From: a candidate division WOR-3 bacterium
GTDB lineage: Bacteria; SDB-A
Assembly (NCBI GenBank): GCA_016926475.1
Contig: JAFGON010000021.1
Coordinates: 1-64,000 of the forward strand
Length of the DNA stretch: 64,000 nucleotides
Reading direction: 5' to 3'
The notes below the pieces were generated by a model, which was not told the DNA's origin, ran no database searches, and saw only the letters and a list, made by a program, of their open reading frames with translations. Shown in pieces: positions 17,884-26,390 of this stretch (positions within the stretch are counted from its first letter, which is position 1; the number at the start of each line of letters is the position of its first letter). A program made the position numbers and the translations under genes.

Positions 17884-19870
17884 TTTTAGAAAGAACTATT
17901 TTAAACATCGCGCCGTTATTACGTTTTTTTTCAACTTCAACCGAACCTTCATAATCTTCAGCGATTTTTTTCACTATATAAAGACCCAATCCGGTTCCCG
18001 AGGGAGAGGTGGTGAAATAAGGTTCAAAAATCTCCTCTGAATGTCTTTCGTCTATTCCATGTCCGTCGTCTTCGAAATATATAAGGACCTTTTCGCCCAT
18101 CCCTGCAATGTTTATGCGGATGTTCTCAGCTCCCGCTTTGATTGAGTTGTCTATCAAATTGTCAAAAAGTCTGTAGAAATCTGTTTTATCACCTTTGATA
18201 ACGATACTTTCGGAATCGCTTTGGGTTATCATGTTAACCGGCCCGTGAATTTTTTTCAAATCCGAAAGAACGACGAGAAGATCTACTTCTACACCTGAAC
18301 TCTTCGAAGTTTTGGCGAACATCAGAAGGTTGCCGAGTTTTCTCTCGAGTGAATCGACAGCCGAAGACAGCATAGCCAAAATTGTCTTTCTCTCGTCCTC
18401 TTCTTTAAATTCAAATTCCCTTTGCAGCCTTTGAACCGCTATTGAAGCCGCGTTGAGAGGATTCCTCAGTTCATGGGCTATAGCTGAAGTCATTCGAGAG
18501 ATATCCCTGATCTTCTCCTTTTCACTTTGGAGTTCTTTTTCAATTTTAAAATACTTGAAATCTTTCAAAAACGACACGACCCCGATAATTTCATCGTTTT
18601 CTCGGAGCATAACGGTATCCAGTAAAAATTCCTCTTTTTTCCCTGAAGGTAAAACGATGTCGACTATGACGTCTTTCATTTCTCTCTCATTCTCGTAGGT
18701 TCTTTTTATGTGCAGTTCATCGTCCGGAAAAGACTCTCCGTATTTCATTTTTTTTTCGTCTTTGTTGCCTAACCCGAACAGTTGTCTTCCATATTCGTTT
18801 ATCCTGAGAAATTTTCCCTGAGCGTTGACAATAAAAATGCCGTAATTGGAAGAATCGACAAGCTTCGTCGTGACACTCTCCGCCGAATGAAGTTCTCTTC
18901 TAAGCGAAAAATACCTTATTCCGAGTACAGATGCTATTATTGAGAGCAAAACCGCGAGCCAAAGAAAAAGAAACATAAACAGTATTCTGCCTCTGTAATC
19001 GCTTATTATTTTCTGGTAATCGTCGAGGTAGATACCTATTCTTATAACCCCTTTCGGGACTCCTTCATAACTCAAAGGTGAGATCACTTCGTAGATTCTT
19101 TTCCCTCGAAAATCCGTTTCTCTGACGATTGGTTTTTGCAGTCTTACCGAAGAGAGCAAAACAGAATCTTCCTCGATTTTGCAAAGTTGGGTTATCTTTC
19201 CGGAAGCGGATATTATACCTTCAAAACCCTGAACGGCCACGTAAGCAAAGCCAGGTGAAGTTCCGACGTCTTTGACCAGTTTCGAAACAGAAGCGTAGGA
19301 CATGACCGACGCGACCCATGATTCATCGAGATAAACCACCACTGCTCCGTTGTCATCGGTTCTTACAGCGGCAAGTTTGAAACTCCTGAAAGGAATTCCG
19401 ATTATGGAATCTGCTCTTTCGGTCGACCAAATGATTATTTCGTTTCTCTTCCCGCTGGTGAGAAATTTCAAACCGGGGTAATAAGGTATTTCAAGGTCTT
19501 CAGATGAAGATACGGTCACTCTTCCAGTGCTGTCGAGAATGTCTATTCTCGCCAAATTATTTTCAATAACGACACTTTTGAGATCTTCGGCGGTAATCTG
19601 CGGGTTTTTTTCTATTATGTGCGCGGTTGATATGGCGAACAACTTTAGTAGTTTTTCCTTTACCTGCCCCGACGAATACAACTGCTGTATGCTTTGGTTG
19701 TAAGCTTCGGAGAGAGCGAGAAGCTCCTTTTCGGTCATAGACAAAACAGCCTTTTCTCCGTTGTCCATGAGCAACATTGAAAACCAGATCATGAGAAATG
19801 AGACAGGCACGAGAATTACAAACACGACAGGATAAAGAGGAATTGAAAAACCGCTCTTTTTAAAAAACAA
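17858..19870 (-). CDS. Membrane sensor histidine kinase with extracytoplasmic sensor and PAS domain
   Basis: A transmembrane segment at about residues 10-33 is followed by a ~260-residue extracytoplasmic region of Cache-like character (ENNLARIDILDSTGRVTVSSS, GVIRIGIYLDDYQKIISDYRG), a second transmembrane segment near 298-320, a PAS domain (SSNYGIFIVNAQGKFLRINE), a DHp domain with phospho-His about residue 466 (IAHELRNPLNAAS) and an HATPase domain with GTGLGLYIVKKI. The TTG start is eight nt behind GGGAGA. The operon continues into an NtrC-type regulator and lptD, so the sensed signal is plausibly an envelope state. The ligand is unknown. Confidence 0.88.
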   Translation of the reverse strand: MFFKKSGFSIPLYPVVFVILVPVSFLMIWFSMLLMDNGEKAVLSMTEKELLALSEAYNQSIQQLYSSGQVKEKLLKLFAISTAHIIEKNPQITAEDLKSVVIENNLARIDILDSTGRVTVSSSEDLEIPYYPGLKFLTSGKRNEIIIWSTERADSIIGIPFRSFKLAAVRTDDNGAVVVYLDESWVASVMSYASVSKLVKDVGTSPGFAYVAVQGFEGIISASGKITQLCKIEEDSVLLSSVRLQKPIVRETDFRGKRIYEVISPLSYEGVPKGVIRIGIYLDDYQKIISDYRGRILFMFLFLWLAVLLSIIASVLGIRYFSLRRELHSAESVTTKLVDSSNYGIFIVNAQGKFLRINEYGRQLFGLGNKDEKKMKYGESFPDDELHIKRTYENEREMKDVIVDIVLPSGKKEEFLLDTVMLRENDEIIGVVSFLKDFKYFKIEKELQSEKEKIRDISRMTSAIAHELRNPLNAASIAVQRLQREFEFKEEDERKTILAMLSSAVDSLERKLGNLLMFAKTSKSSGVEVDLLVVLSDLKKIHGPVNMITQSDSESIVIKGDKTDFYRLFDNLIDNSIKAGAENIRINIAGMGEKVLIYFEDDGHGIDERHSEEIFEPYFTTSPSGTGLGLYIVKKIAEDYEGSVEVEKKRNNGAMFKIVLSKNVKNRDEK

Positions 19871-19911
19871 AACAGAAATCTCCCTTTGTCATTCTCACCT
19901 TACCAATAAAG

Positions 19912-19940
19912 TTTACTTCTATCAAAATTCAATATACCAT
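19912..19940 (+). promoter_or_regulatory. Possible promoter of the 90-residue membrane protein
   Basis: TTTACT (19912-19917), 17 nt, TACCAT (19935-19940), each matching four of six consensus bases. The ATG at 19947 comes six nt after the -10, so the transcript would begin at or next to the start codon. This agrees with the absence of an SD before that ATG. Confidence 0.35.
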
Positions 19941-19946
19941 ACATAG

Positions 19947-20219
19947 ATGATATATCGTAGCCCTAAAGACCCTTGTGTGCCTATAATGGTGTTGCTTATG
20001 TTTTGCTTGGCAGCTTTCGTGGTAGGTCTTTTTTCCGGAAAATTCATGCTTCAAAAAAACAAACTTCCTGATGAAACAAATGACACAATTCACTCTCTTC
20101 TGCTGAGGATAACGGTTCTCGAAGACAGCCTCGACAACTCTCTATGGCATTTGAATGACATATCAAAATTCAAAGACTCTGTACTTTTCGAAGGAACTTT
20201 CGAGGACACTTTAGAATAG
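19947..20219 (+). CDS. Small single-span membrane protein of unknown function
   Basis: Ninety residues with one strong transmembrane segment (about 12-33, PIMVLLMFCLAAFVVGLFSG) and a C-terminal region with heptad-like leucines (LLLRITVLEDSLDNSLWHL), suggesting a short coiled coil outside or inside the membrane. I do not recognise a family. It is transcribed away from the sensor kinase and its last nine bases overlap the 3-prime end of purD head-on. No SD precedes the ATG; a second in-frame ATG lies at 19986. Reality is supported by the coherent membrane-plus-coil layout rather than by homology. Confidence 0.55.
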   Translation: MIYRSPKDPCVPIMVLLMFCLAAFVVGLFSGKFMLQKNKLPDETNDTIHSLLLRITVLEDSLDNSLWHLNDISKFKDSVLFEGTFEDTLE

Positions 20220-21482
20220 ATCTTCCGGAATATTTTTTCCTATATCCATTCTCATCCATGCGCCGTCGAATTTAATTTTTTCCGCGTCTTCATAAGCTTT
20301 TTTTCTCGCCGTTTCAAATGATTTTCCGACGCCACTCACGGTGAAAACTCTGCCTCCTGAAGTGACGAGGGATCGACCTTGTCTTTCCACTCCCGCGTAG
20401 AAAACAGAAGCATTCCGTGAAAGTGGTTGGCGTGCAAAGGAAATTGTTTTTCCTTTCTCGTATTTCAAGGGATACCCTTTTGATGCAATGACAACCGAGA
20501 CGGATTTATCGTCAGAAATCTGCAAAGCGCTTTCAGCTTTTCCCCTCGCGCAGGAATAGAGAAGATCAAAAAAACCGCCTTCGATCTGTGCTAAAATCGA
20601 CTGCGTCTCGGGATCGCCAAACCTGCAGTTGAACTCCAATACATAGACTTTTCCCATGGATACAATCGCGCCTATAAAAACCAATCCTCTGTATTGTATG
20701 TTTTCAGTTTTGAAATAATCGAGCAGAGGAAGAGCTATATAATCCTCTACTGTCCTCGTAAGAGTTTCACCGACAGGCGACAAAGATCCCATGCCTCCTG
20801 TGTTGGGTCCTCTATCCCCCTCAAAAGCCTTCTTGTGATCATGGGCTGTGGGAAGCCAAACAATATTCAAACCGTCAGTCGCGAAAAAAAACGAGAGTTC
20901 AAAACCTTCCAAAAACTCTTCGACGACAATTTTCTTTCCCGCTTCTCCGAGTAATTTTCCAGAAAGCATTTCTTGTCCGATACCAGCGGCTTCTTTGCCG
21001 TCACGGCATATAAAAACACCTTTACCCTGCGCCAAACCGCTCGCTTTCAGGACATATGGCGGTTTTATTTCGTCAAGGGCTCTGTAGAGTTTTTCGATAG
21101 ACGCCACCTTATTCCACTTGGCGGTGGGTATGCCGGTCTGCGTCATAATCTTTTTCGCGAAAGATTTGTCCGATTCAATAGACGCGCCTTTCGCTCCGGG
21201 TCCGAAGACGACAAACCCGTGCGCTCTGAGTAAATCAGATATTCCACTGGATAGAGGGTCTTCTGGTCCAACGACAACAAGCTCAGGTGTTATTGCTTTT
21301 ACAGCGTCGAGAATTTTTGGGTTGTCGCCGGTGTCGACTTCCACGTTTCGGCAATTCTTTTCTGTTCCGGGGTTTCCGGGAAGGCAGTAGACATCGGAAA
21401 CATTCTCATCTTCCAGAAGCGACTCAGCGAGAGCGTGTTCTCTCGCCCCTTTACCTATGACCGCCACTTTTTTGTCTTTCAT
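20211..21482 (-). CDS. purD: Phosphoribosylamine--glycine ligase (GAR synthetase)
   Basis: ATP-grasp enzyme of purine synthesis that joins glycine to 5-phosphoribosylamine. Visible features are the N-terminal domain VAVIGKGAREHALAESL, GPEDPLSSGISDLL, the ATP-grasp hinge PPYVLKASGLAQGKGVFI, the binding loop DHKKAFEGDRGPNTGGMGSLSP (described near residues 210-231) and GLVFIGAIVSMGKVYVLEFN with the metal-binding CRFGDPETQ. Length 423 is full. The ATG begins one base after the lepA stop, so it is the second gene of a lepA-purD operon. No other purine gene is nearby. Confidence 0.96.
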   Translation of the reverse strand: MKDKKVAVIGKGAREHALAESLLEDENVSDVYCLPGNPGTEKNCRNVEVDTGDNPKILDAVKAITPELVVVGPEDPLSSGISDLLRAHGFVVFGPGAKGASIESDKSFAKKIMTQTGIPTAKWNKVASIEKLYRALDEIKPPYVLKASGLAQGKGVFICRDGKEAAGIGQEMLSGKLLGEAGKKIVVEEFLEGFELSFFFATDGLNIVWLPTAHDHKKAFEGDRGPNTGGMGSLSPVGETLTRTVEDYIALPLLDYFKTENIQYRGLVFIGAIVSMGKVYVLEFNCRFGDPETQSILAQIEGGFFDLLYSCARGKAESALQISDDKSVSVVIASKGYPLKYEKGKTISFARQPLSRNASVFYAGVERQGRSLVTSGGRVFTVSGVGKSFETARKKAYEDAEKIKFDGAWMRMDIGKNIPEDLF

Positions 21483-21483
21483 G

Positions 21484-23286
21484 TCAGTTGTCGCTTTCTA
21501 TTGAAAGGACGCTCATGAAAGCTTCCTGGGGAATTTCAATTTTTCCCAGCATTTTCATCCTCTTTTTCCCTTCCTTTTGTTTTTCGAGCAGTTTGCGTTT
21601 TCTCGTTATGTCTCCTCCATAGCACTTCGCCGTGACATCTTTTCTCAGGGGCTTTATAGTCTCTCTCGCGATTATTTTACCGTTGACCACTCCCTGAATA
21701 GCCACTTCGTAGAGTTGACGCTTTATTGTCTTTCTCAATTTAAGGCATATTCTTCGGGCCAAGTTGTAAGCTTCGTCGCTCTGTACTATGATTGAAAGAG
21801 CGTCAATTGGTTCGTTGTTTATGAGAAAATCGAGTTTAGTCATCTTCGCCTGAGAAAAACCTGTCCACTCGTAATCGAGGGATGCGTATCCTTTTGTCGA
21901 AGATTTCAACAAGTCATGAAAATCTACTATGACGCTCGAAAGGGGCATCTCGTAGTCAACACGGACATGGTTTTCAGCGATGTATTCTATTTTTTTCTGT
22001 GTCCCTCTTTTTTCATGGCAGATTTTTATCACGTTTCCCAAAAATTCCGACGGGGTGTGTATGGAGACTTGCGACATGGGCTCCTCTATACTCTCTGTTT
22101 CCGACGGACCAGGAAGTTCAGAGGGGGAATTAACCTCCCGGATTTCTCCGTTCCTCAAGGTCACCCTGTAGGGTACTGTGGGAGCCGTGACGACGAGTTC
22201 TACGCCGAACTCCCTCTCCAGCCTTTCCTGAACTATGTCCATGTGCAAGAGACCCAAAAAACCAGCCCTGAATCCGAACCCGAGGGCGTTCGATTTTTCC
22301 GGAGAGAACACGATCGCTGAATCGTTTATTGAAAGCCTTTCGAGGCTCTCCTTGAGATCCCTGTATTTGTCGTTTGTAGAAGGATACAGACCCGCGTATA
22401 CCATGGGTTTTGATTTTCTGAAACCCGGAAGAGGTTTTACCAGCATCCCGGACAAAGTCAACGTGTCGCCTATGTTGACATCTTTCAACGATCTTATTCC
22501 GGCAGAAACAAAACCGACTTCGCCGGTTGAAATTTTTTTGGTCTCGTTTATCTCGGGGGAAAAAAAACCTAAGTGCTGAACGTCGAATTCTCTGTCGGCG
22601 CTTACGAGTTTTATTCTGTCTCCTGTTTTCAACTCGCCTGAGACCACCTTGACAAACAAAACAGCTCCCCAGAACTCGTCGTAGTAGCTGTCGTAGACCA
22701 GAGCTCTCAAATCCGCGTCTCTCGTCTTTACTGGAGGAGGAACATATTCTACTATGCTTTCGAGAAGTTCTTCGATACCGTGACCCGTCTTGGCGCTGAC
22801 CATGACCGAGTTTTCCGTGTCGAGGCCGAGGTATTCTTCTATTTCAAATTTGGTCTTTTCTGGATCTGCGGAAGGTAGGTCTATCTTGTTTATCACGGGT
22901 ATTATCTCAAGCCCCTGGTCTATGGCGAGATAAGCGTTGCTAACAGTTTGGGCTTGAACCCCTTGGGTGGCGTCGACTACGAGAAGAGCTCCTTCGCAGG
23001 CTGATATCGACCTTGAAACTTCATAGGAGAAATCTACGTGTCCGGGTGTGTCTATGAGGTTGAGCTGGTATTGATGCCCCTCACTGGATTTGTAGTTCAT
23101 CCTCACGTTGTGCGATTTTATGGTTATTCCTCTTTCTTTCTCCAGGTCCATGTTGTCCAAATACTGTTCGAGTTTTATCCTTTTGTGGACGGTCTGGGTG
23201 TGTTCGAGAAGCCTGTCGGCGAGCGTCGACTTGCCGTGATCTATGTGGGCGATTATACAGAAATTCCTTATGTCGTTTTTAGCCAT
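21484..23286 (-). CDS. lepA: Elongation factor 4 (LepA), ribosome back-translocase GTPase
   Basis: Translational GTPase with G1 AHIDHGKST, the DxxG motif in LIDTPGHVDFSYEVSRS, and NKID in VINKIDLPSADPEK. It carries the LepA-specific C-terminal domain (YGGDITRKRKLLEKQKEGKKRM, described near residues 550-575) that distinguishes it from EF-G. Length 600 is exactly typical. A TTGACA / TATAGA promoter ends seven nt before the ATG, and no SD is present, so the mRNA is predicted to be leaderless. It is first in an operon with purD and divergent from the lytic transglycosylase gene. Confidence 0.97.
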   Translation of the reverse strand: MAKNDIRNFCIIAHIDHGKSTLADRLLEHTQTVHKRIKLEQYLDNMDLEKERGITIKSHNVRMNYKSSEGHQYQLNLIDTPGHVDFSYEVSRSISACEGALLVVDATQGVQAQTVSNAYLAIDQGLEIIPVINKIDLPSADPEKTKFEIEEYLGLDTENSVMVSAKTGHGIEELLESIVEYVPPPVKTRDADLRALVYDSYYDEFWGAVLFVKVVSGELKTGDRIKLVSADREFDVQHLGFFSPEINETKKISTGEVGFVSAGIRSLKDVNIGDTLTLSGMLVKPLPGFRKSKPMVYAGLYPSTNDKYRDLKESLERLSINDSAIVFSPEKSNALGFGFRAGFLGLLHMDIVQERLEREFGVELVVTAPTVPYRVTLRNGEIREVNSPSELPGPSETESIEEPMSQVSIHTPSEFLGNVIKICHEKRGTQKKIEYIAENHVRVDYEMPLSSVIVDFHDLLKSSTKGYASLDYEWTGFSQAKMTKLDFLINNEPIDALSIIVQSDEAYNLARRICLKLRKTIKRQLYEVAIQGVVNGKIIARETIKPLRKDVTAKCYGGDITRKRKLLEKQKEGKKRMKMLGKIEIPQEAFMSVLSIESDN

Positions 23287-23293
23287 CCATGTT

Positions 23294-23321
23294 TCTATAT
23301 CAAGGACTCGCCTTTTGTCAA
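23294..23321 (-). promoter_or_regulatory. Strong predicted promoter of lepA, placed for a leaderless mRNA
   Basis: Minus-strand TTGACA (23321-23316), 16 nt, TATAGA (23299-23294). The lepA ATG follows after seven nt, the usual distance from -10 to the first transcribed base, so transcription should start at or within a base of the start codon. Confidence 0.65.
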
Positions 23322-23393
23322 TCCGAGATTTGACGCTTCGTAAAAATCCGCGCTCTCACTAAAACACGTTACTTGTCATAGGCTCAGATTTCG

Positions 23394-23422
23394 TTTACAA
23401 ACGCCGTATTTTATGGTTTAAT
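23394..23422 (+). promoter_or_regulatory. Predicted promoter of the lytic transglycosylase gene
   Basis: TTTACA (23394-23399), exactly 17 nt, TTTAAT (23417-23422), each five of six to consensus. It is followed by a ~32-nt leader with the SD AAGGGGTG at 23449-23456. It stands back to back with the lepA promoter in a 174-nt intergenic region. Confidence 0.6.
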
Positions 23423-23460
23423 CTGGAAATAAAACCTCATATTATTGTAAAGGGGTGTGA

Positions 23461-24834
23461 ATGAACCGAAAAATATTATTTTCCTTGTCTTTATCGGTTT
23501 TGTTTTTTTGTTCACCTTACAGGGGAACTTCAACCGACAGTCAAGTAACGGCGGTAGAAGACGATTATCCCTACGTCGAAGCGGTCTCCGCTGACACTCT
23601 GGCCTCGATAATGCTGACGATAGCCGAAGAACAATTCACACAGGCGAACGAAGCTCTGAAAAGTTCAAATTTTCTTCTCGCGCACCAGTTCGCCAACGAC
23701 GGCATGCGGTACCTTCTGGACATTCCCATAGAAGACGTGGAGGATTCATTTCTAATAAGCAGGTACAACATCAACCTCAGAAGGCTGTCTTCGGCTCAGA
23801 TAAGGGCGGCGAACTCACTCTGGGGCTACCCGGTCATCGAGACATCCGACTTCAGGCTGATACCTATAAACCCCGACGAGTCCGAAAGGCTGAGGCAGTC
23901 ATTGAACACGTGGACAGGTCCAAGCAGAAACACACTTATAGGCTGCTTGAGAAGGGGCGGTCAATACTTGCCGCTGATAGAAGAAGTTCTCGAGGACTAC
24001 AACCTGCCTCATGATATTGCGTATCTACCGATAATCGAAAGTGGATACAATACTGGCGCTATTTCACCCGCTTCAGCGGTCGGAATGTGGCAGTTCATAC
24101 CAGGAACAGCGCGGACTTTCGGTTTGACCATAAACAACTACGTCGATGAAAGACGCGACCCGTATAAATCGACTATAGCCGCGGCGAGATACCTCTCGTC
24201 ACTTTACGAGAGGTTCGGAGACTGGAAGCTCGCTTTTGCTGCTTACAACTGCGGCGAGGGGACCGTTGAAAGAGCAATAAACAACGCGGGAACAAACGAT
24301 TTCTGGAAGCTCTCCCTTCCGAGCGAGACCATGATCTATGTACCCTATGCTCTCGCTGTCATGCTCGTCGCGAGAGAACCCGAGATTTACGGAATGTCGA
24401 TTGATTACGCTGCGCCACTGGAATACGACACAATACACCTCAACGGCCCGGTTCAGCTCTCTGTAATAGCCAATTCAACCGGTTCTTCAAAAGACGATAT
24501 AAAGAAACTCAACCCGCACATTCTTCAGGATTTTACGCCTCCGGGCGATTATCCTTTCGTTTTGAAGATCCCCTCGGGCACAAGAGACATGTTCAAAGCG
24601 AGTTTCGACATTTTACCTGACTCTCTGAAATACCTTTCTTCCACACAGATAAGCTCACGGACAGCCCCTGTTGTAACTACCCCGACTTGGAAATATTACA
24701 CAATAAGGTCCGGTGACACGCTTTCGAGAATAGCCAGGAGGCTCGGGGTCACCGTCGAAGAGCTGAAGAGATGGAATCCAAACGACGCCGGCGGAAGGTA
24801 CCTTCAGATCGGCGCGAAACTCAGATATCGTTGA
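23461..24834 (+). CDS. Membrane-bound lytic murein transglycosylase (MltD-like) with LysM
   Basis: Exported enzyme that cleaves peptidoglycan glycan strands. A hydrophobic signal segment ends in LFFCSPYRG, so the Cys near residue 17 may be lipidated, though the lipobox is imperfect. The SLT domain carries the catalytic Glu in YLPIIESGYNTGAISPASAVGMWQF (described near residues 185-210) and FAAYNCGEGTVERAI. One clear LysM repeat closes the protein (YYTIRSGDTLSRIARRLGVT), and a degenerate LysM-like stretch lies before it (VQLSVIANSTGSSKDDIKKL). Domain order and 457-residue length match MltD. The next gene, a lipoprotein, is 27 nt downstream on the same strand. Confidence 0.92.
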   Translation: MNRKILFSLSLSVLFFCSPYRGTSTDSQVTAVEDDYPYVEAVSADTLASIMLTIAEEQFTQANEALKSSNFLLAHQFANDGMRYLLDIPIEDVEDSFLISRYNINLRRLSSAQIRAANSLWGYPVIETSDFRLIPINPDESERLRQSLNTWTGPSRNTLIGCLRRGGQYLPLIEEVLEDYNLPHDIAYLPIIESGYNTGAISPASAVGMWQFIPGTARTFGLTINNYVDERRDPYKSTIAAARYLSSLYERFGDWKLAFAAYNCGEGTVERAINNAGTNDFWKLSLPSETMIYVPYALAVMLVAREPEIYGMSIDYAAPLEYDTIHLNGPVQLSVIANSTGSSKDDIKKLNPHILQDFTPPGDYPFVLKIPSGTRDMFKASFDILPDSLKYLSSTQISSRTAPVVTTPTWKYYTIRSGDTLSRIARRLGVTVEELKRWNPNDAGGRYLQIGAKLRYR

Positions 24835-24861
24835 TAGAATAGCATTCAACCAGGAGGGCTG

Positions 24862-26355
24862 ATGACTAGAAAAGAATTGACCGTAATCCTGCTCCTCGGT
24901 ATTTTGTCTGTCTTTATCGGCTGCACAAAAAAACCGCAGGTCGAACAGATCGAATTGGCCGAATTAGTTCCAAATGACATCCCCATGTTTTTATACGTCG
25001 ACCTTCAGAAAATAAATGCGGATGCGATATTGACGAAAGTTTTTAAAGATGAAACAGAGGACTTCGACTACCAGGAATTCAAAGACAACGGATTCGACCC
25101 GACGGGTAAAATCGGGATGGCGATGCTAGATCTGGAGTTTTCAAACCAGGAAGACATGAAACCGCCTACTTTTGTCCTTTTAATTCCTTCTACGAATCCT
25201 GAAAAACTCCTTGAATACATCATATCCAAGACCAAAGAAGAAGGAGACCAGGAAATAACACAAGACGGTGATTTCACGGTGATAAAGGACGAAGACGGCG
25301 AGAACATTTATTTCACCGAATTTGAGAGCTATGTACTTTTTGGAATGGGGGAAAAATTCAAAGACCTGCACCAGAAGATGGCTCAGACAAAACCTGAAAA
25401 CTCCCTCGCTCAATGTCCTGAATTCAAAGAATCGTATTTATCCATCGGGATGGAATCTCCTGCTCTCTACGCCTACATCGGAGGAAGTTTTTACGATGTA
25501 CTCGAAAAAAGTTTGAAAGAAAGTGCCGACACACTGGATGAGATAGCTTCCGCTTTCATGGATATGCCGGAAGTAGAATACGCTGTTATCGGCGGTGACA
25601 TCGAACAAAAAAGGATCGTTCTCAAATCATACGCCAAATACGGGGAAGATATTTCAAATCACCCCATGGTGGCTCTGTATCTTGCCGAGTTGCCGAGCGG
25701 AGTCGCGGATTTAAGCGAATTAAGCGGAGACCTGACGCTTTACATGCGGCTTGTAATGGATTTTATGGTTCTCAAAGAAATGGTCTCTCCTTTCATGGAA
25801 GGGCAAATCGATTTCTCCCAATTCGGCATGACCGAAGACGAATTCTGGGGCATGCTTAGAGGCGATATACAGTTGATGATCGGGAACTTCAACATGACAG
25901 CTCCGGAAGCCGGTGGGATAGTCGGTCTAAACAACAAGGAAACGCTGATAAAAATCATGACAATAGCCGTTGCGGGAGCAGGAGGAGCCCTCAAGGGAGA
26001 GAACGATTCCTACACGTTCACTCAGGGTAACAACGTCGTCGACATTAAAATAAACGAAAACGAAGCGGTCGTTCTCTTGAACACCCAGTCATTTTCAGCT
26101 TCGGGAACAACCTTGAAACAGAAGCTTGAGGAAGCCGGAATAGAAAATCCCGATCAATACCCGGTTATTATATATATAGACGCCCAGAAAATACTTCCTA
26201 TGATGAGAATGTTCGCGCCTGAAGCGGGTGAGAAACTCTCCTTCATCGGGACGGTAGCTTCAGCCAGCAAGATCGAAGACATGACTTCAACAGGGATATT
26301 TATCGTAAACGGTTCGGGTGAAAATATTCTCGAAGACATAATCTCGGCCTTTTAA
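24862..26355 (+). CDS. Lipoprotein of unknown function
   Basis: A signal peptide with a lipobox (LSVFIGC, Cys near residue 21) marks an envelope lipoprotein of 497 residues. The mature part is acidic and repetitive in style: a domain beginning ELVPNDIPMFLYVDLQKI recurs in looser form later (QYPVIIYIDAQKILPMM), pointing to two related halves. Resemblance to DUF3352/DUF4836-type lipoproteins is a recollection, not a match I can prove. It follows the lytic transglycosylase after an SD (GGAGG) and is closed by a strong inverted repeat, so the two genes form a small operon, perhaps for cell-wall turnover. Confidence 0.75.
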   Translation: MTRKELTVILLLGILSVFIGCTKKPQVEQIELAELVPNDIPMFLYVDLQKINADAILTKVFKDETEDFDYQEFKDNGFDPTGKIGMAMLDLEFSNQEDMKPPTFVLLIPSTNPEKLLEYIISKTKEEGDQEITQDGDFTVIKDEDGENIYFTEFESYVLFGMGEKFKDLHQKMAQTKPENSLAQCPEFKESYLSIGMESPALYAYIGGSFYDVLEKSLKESADTLDEIASAFMDMPEVEYAVIGGDIEQKRIVLKSYAKYGEDISNHPMVALYLAELPSGVADLSELSGDLTLYMRLVMDFMVLKEMVSPFMEGQIDFSQFGMTEDEFWGMLRGDIQLMIGNFNMTAPEAGGIVGLNNKETLIKIMTIAVAGAGGALKGENDSYTFTQGNNVVDIKINENEAVVLLNTQSFSASGTTLKQKLEEAGIENPDQYPVIIYIDAQKILPMMRMFAPEAGEKLSFIGTVASASKIEDMTSTGIFIVNGSGENILEDIISAF

Positions 26356-26362
26356 CACTTTT

Positions 26363-26387
26363 CCCGGGGCGAAATTATCGCCCCGGG
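26363..26387. terminator. Bidirectional terminator-like hairpin between convergent genes
   Basis: CCCGGGGCGA, a five-base loop and TCGCCCCGGG form a perfect 10-bp GC-rich stem. It fills the 35-nt gap between the stop codons of the lipoprotein gene (plus) and the glycosyltransferase gene (minus). The flanking T tracts are short on both strands, so efficiency is uncertain. Confidence 0.65.
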
Positions 26388-26390
26388 ATT

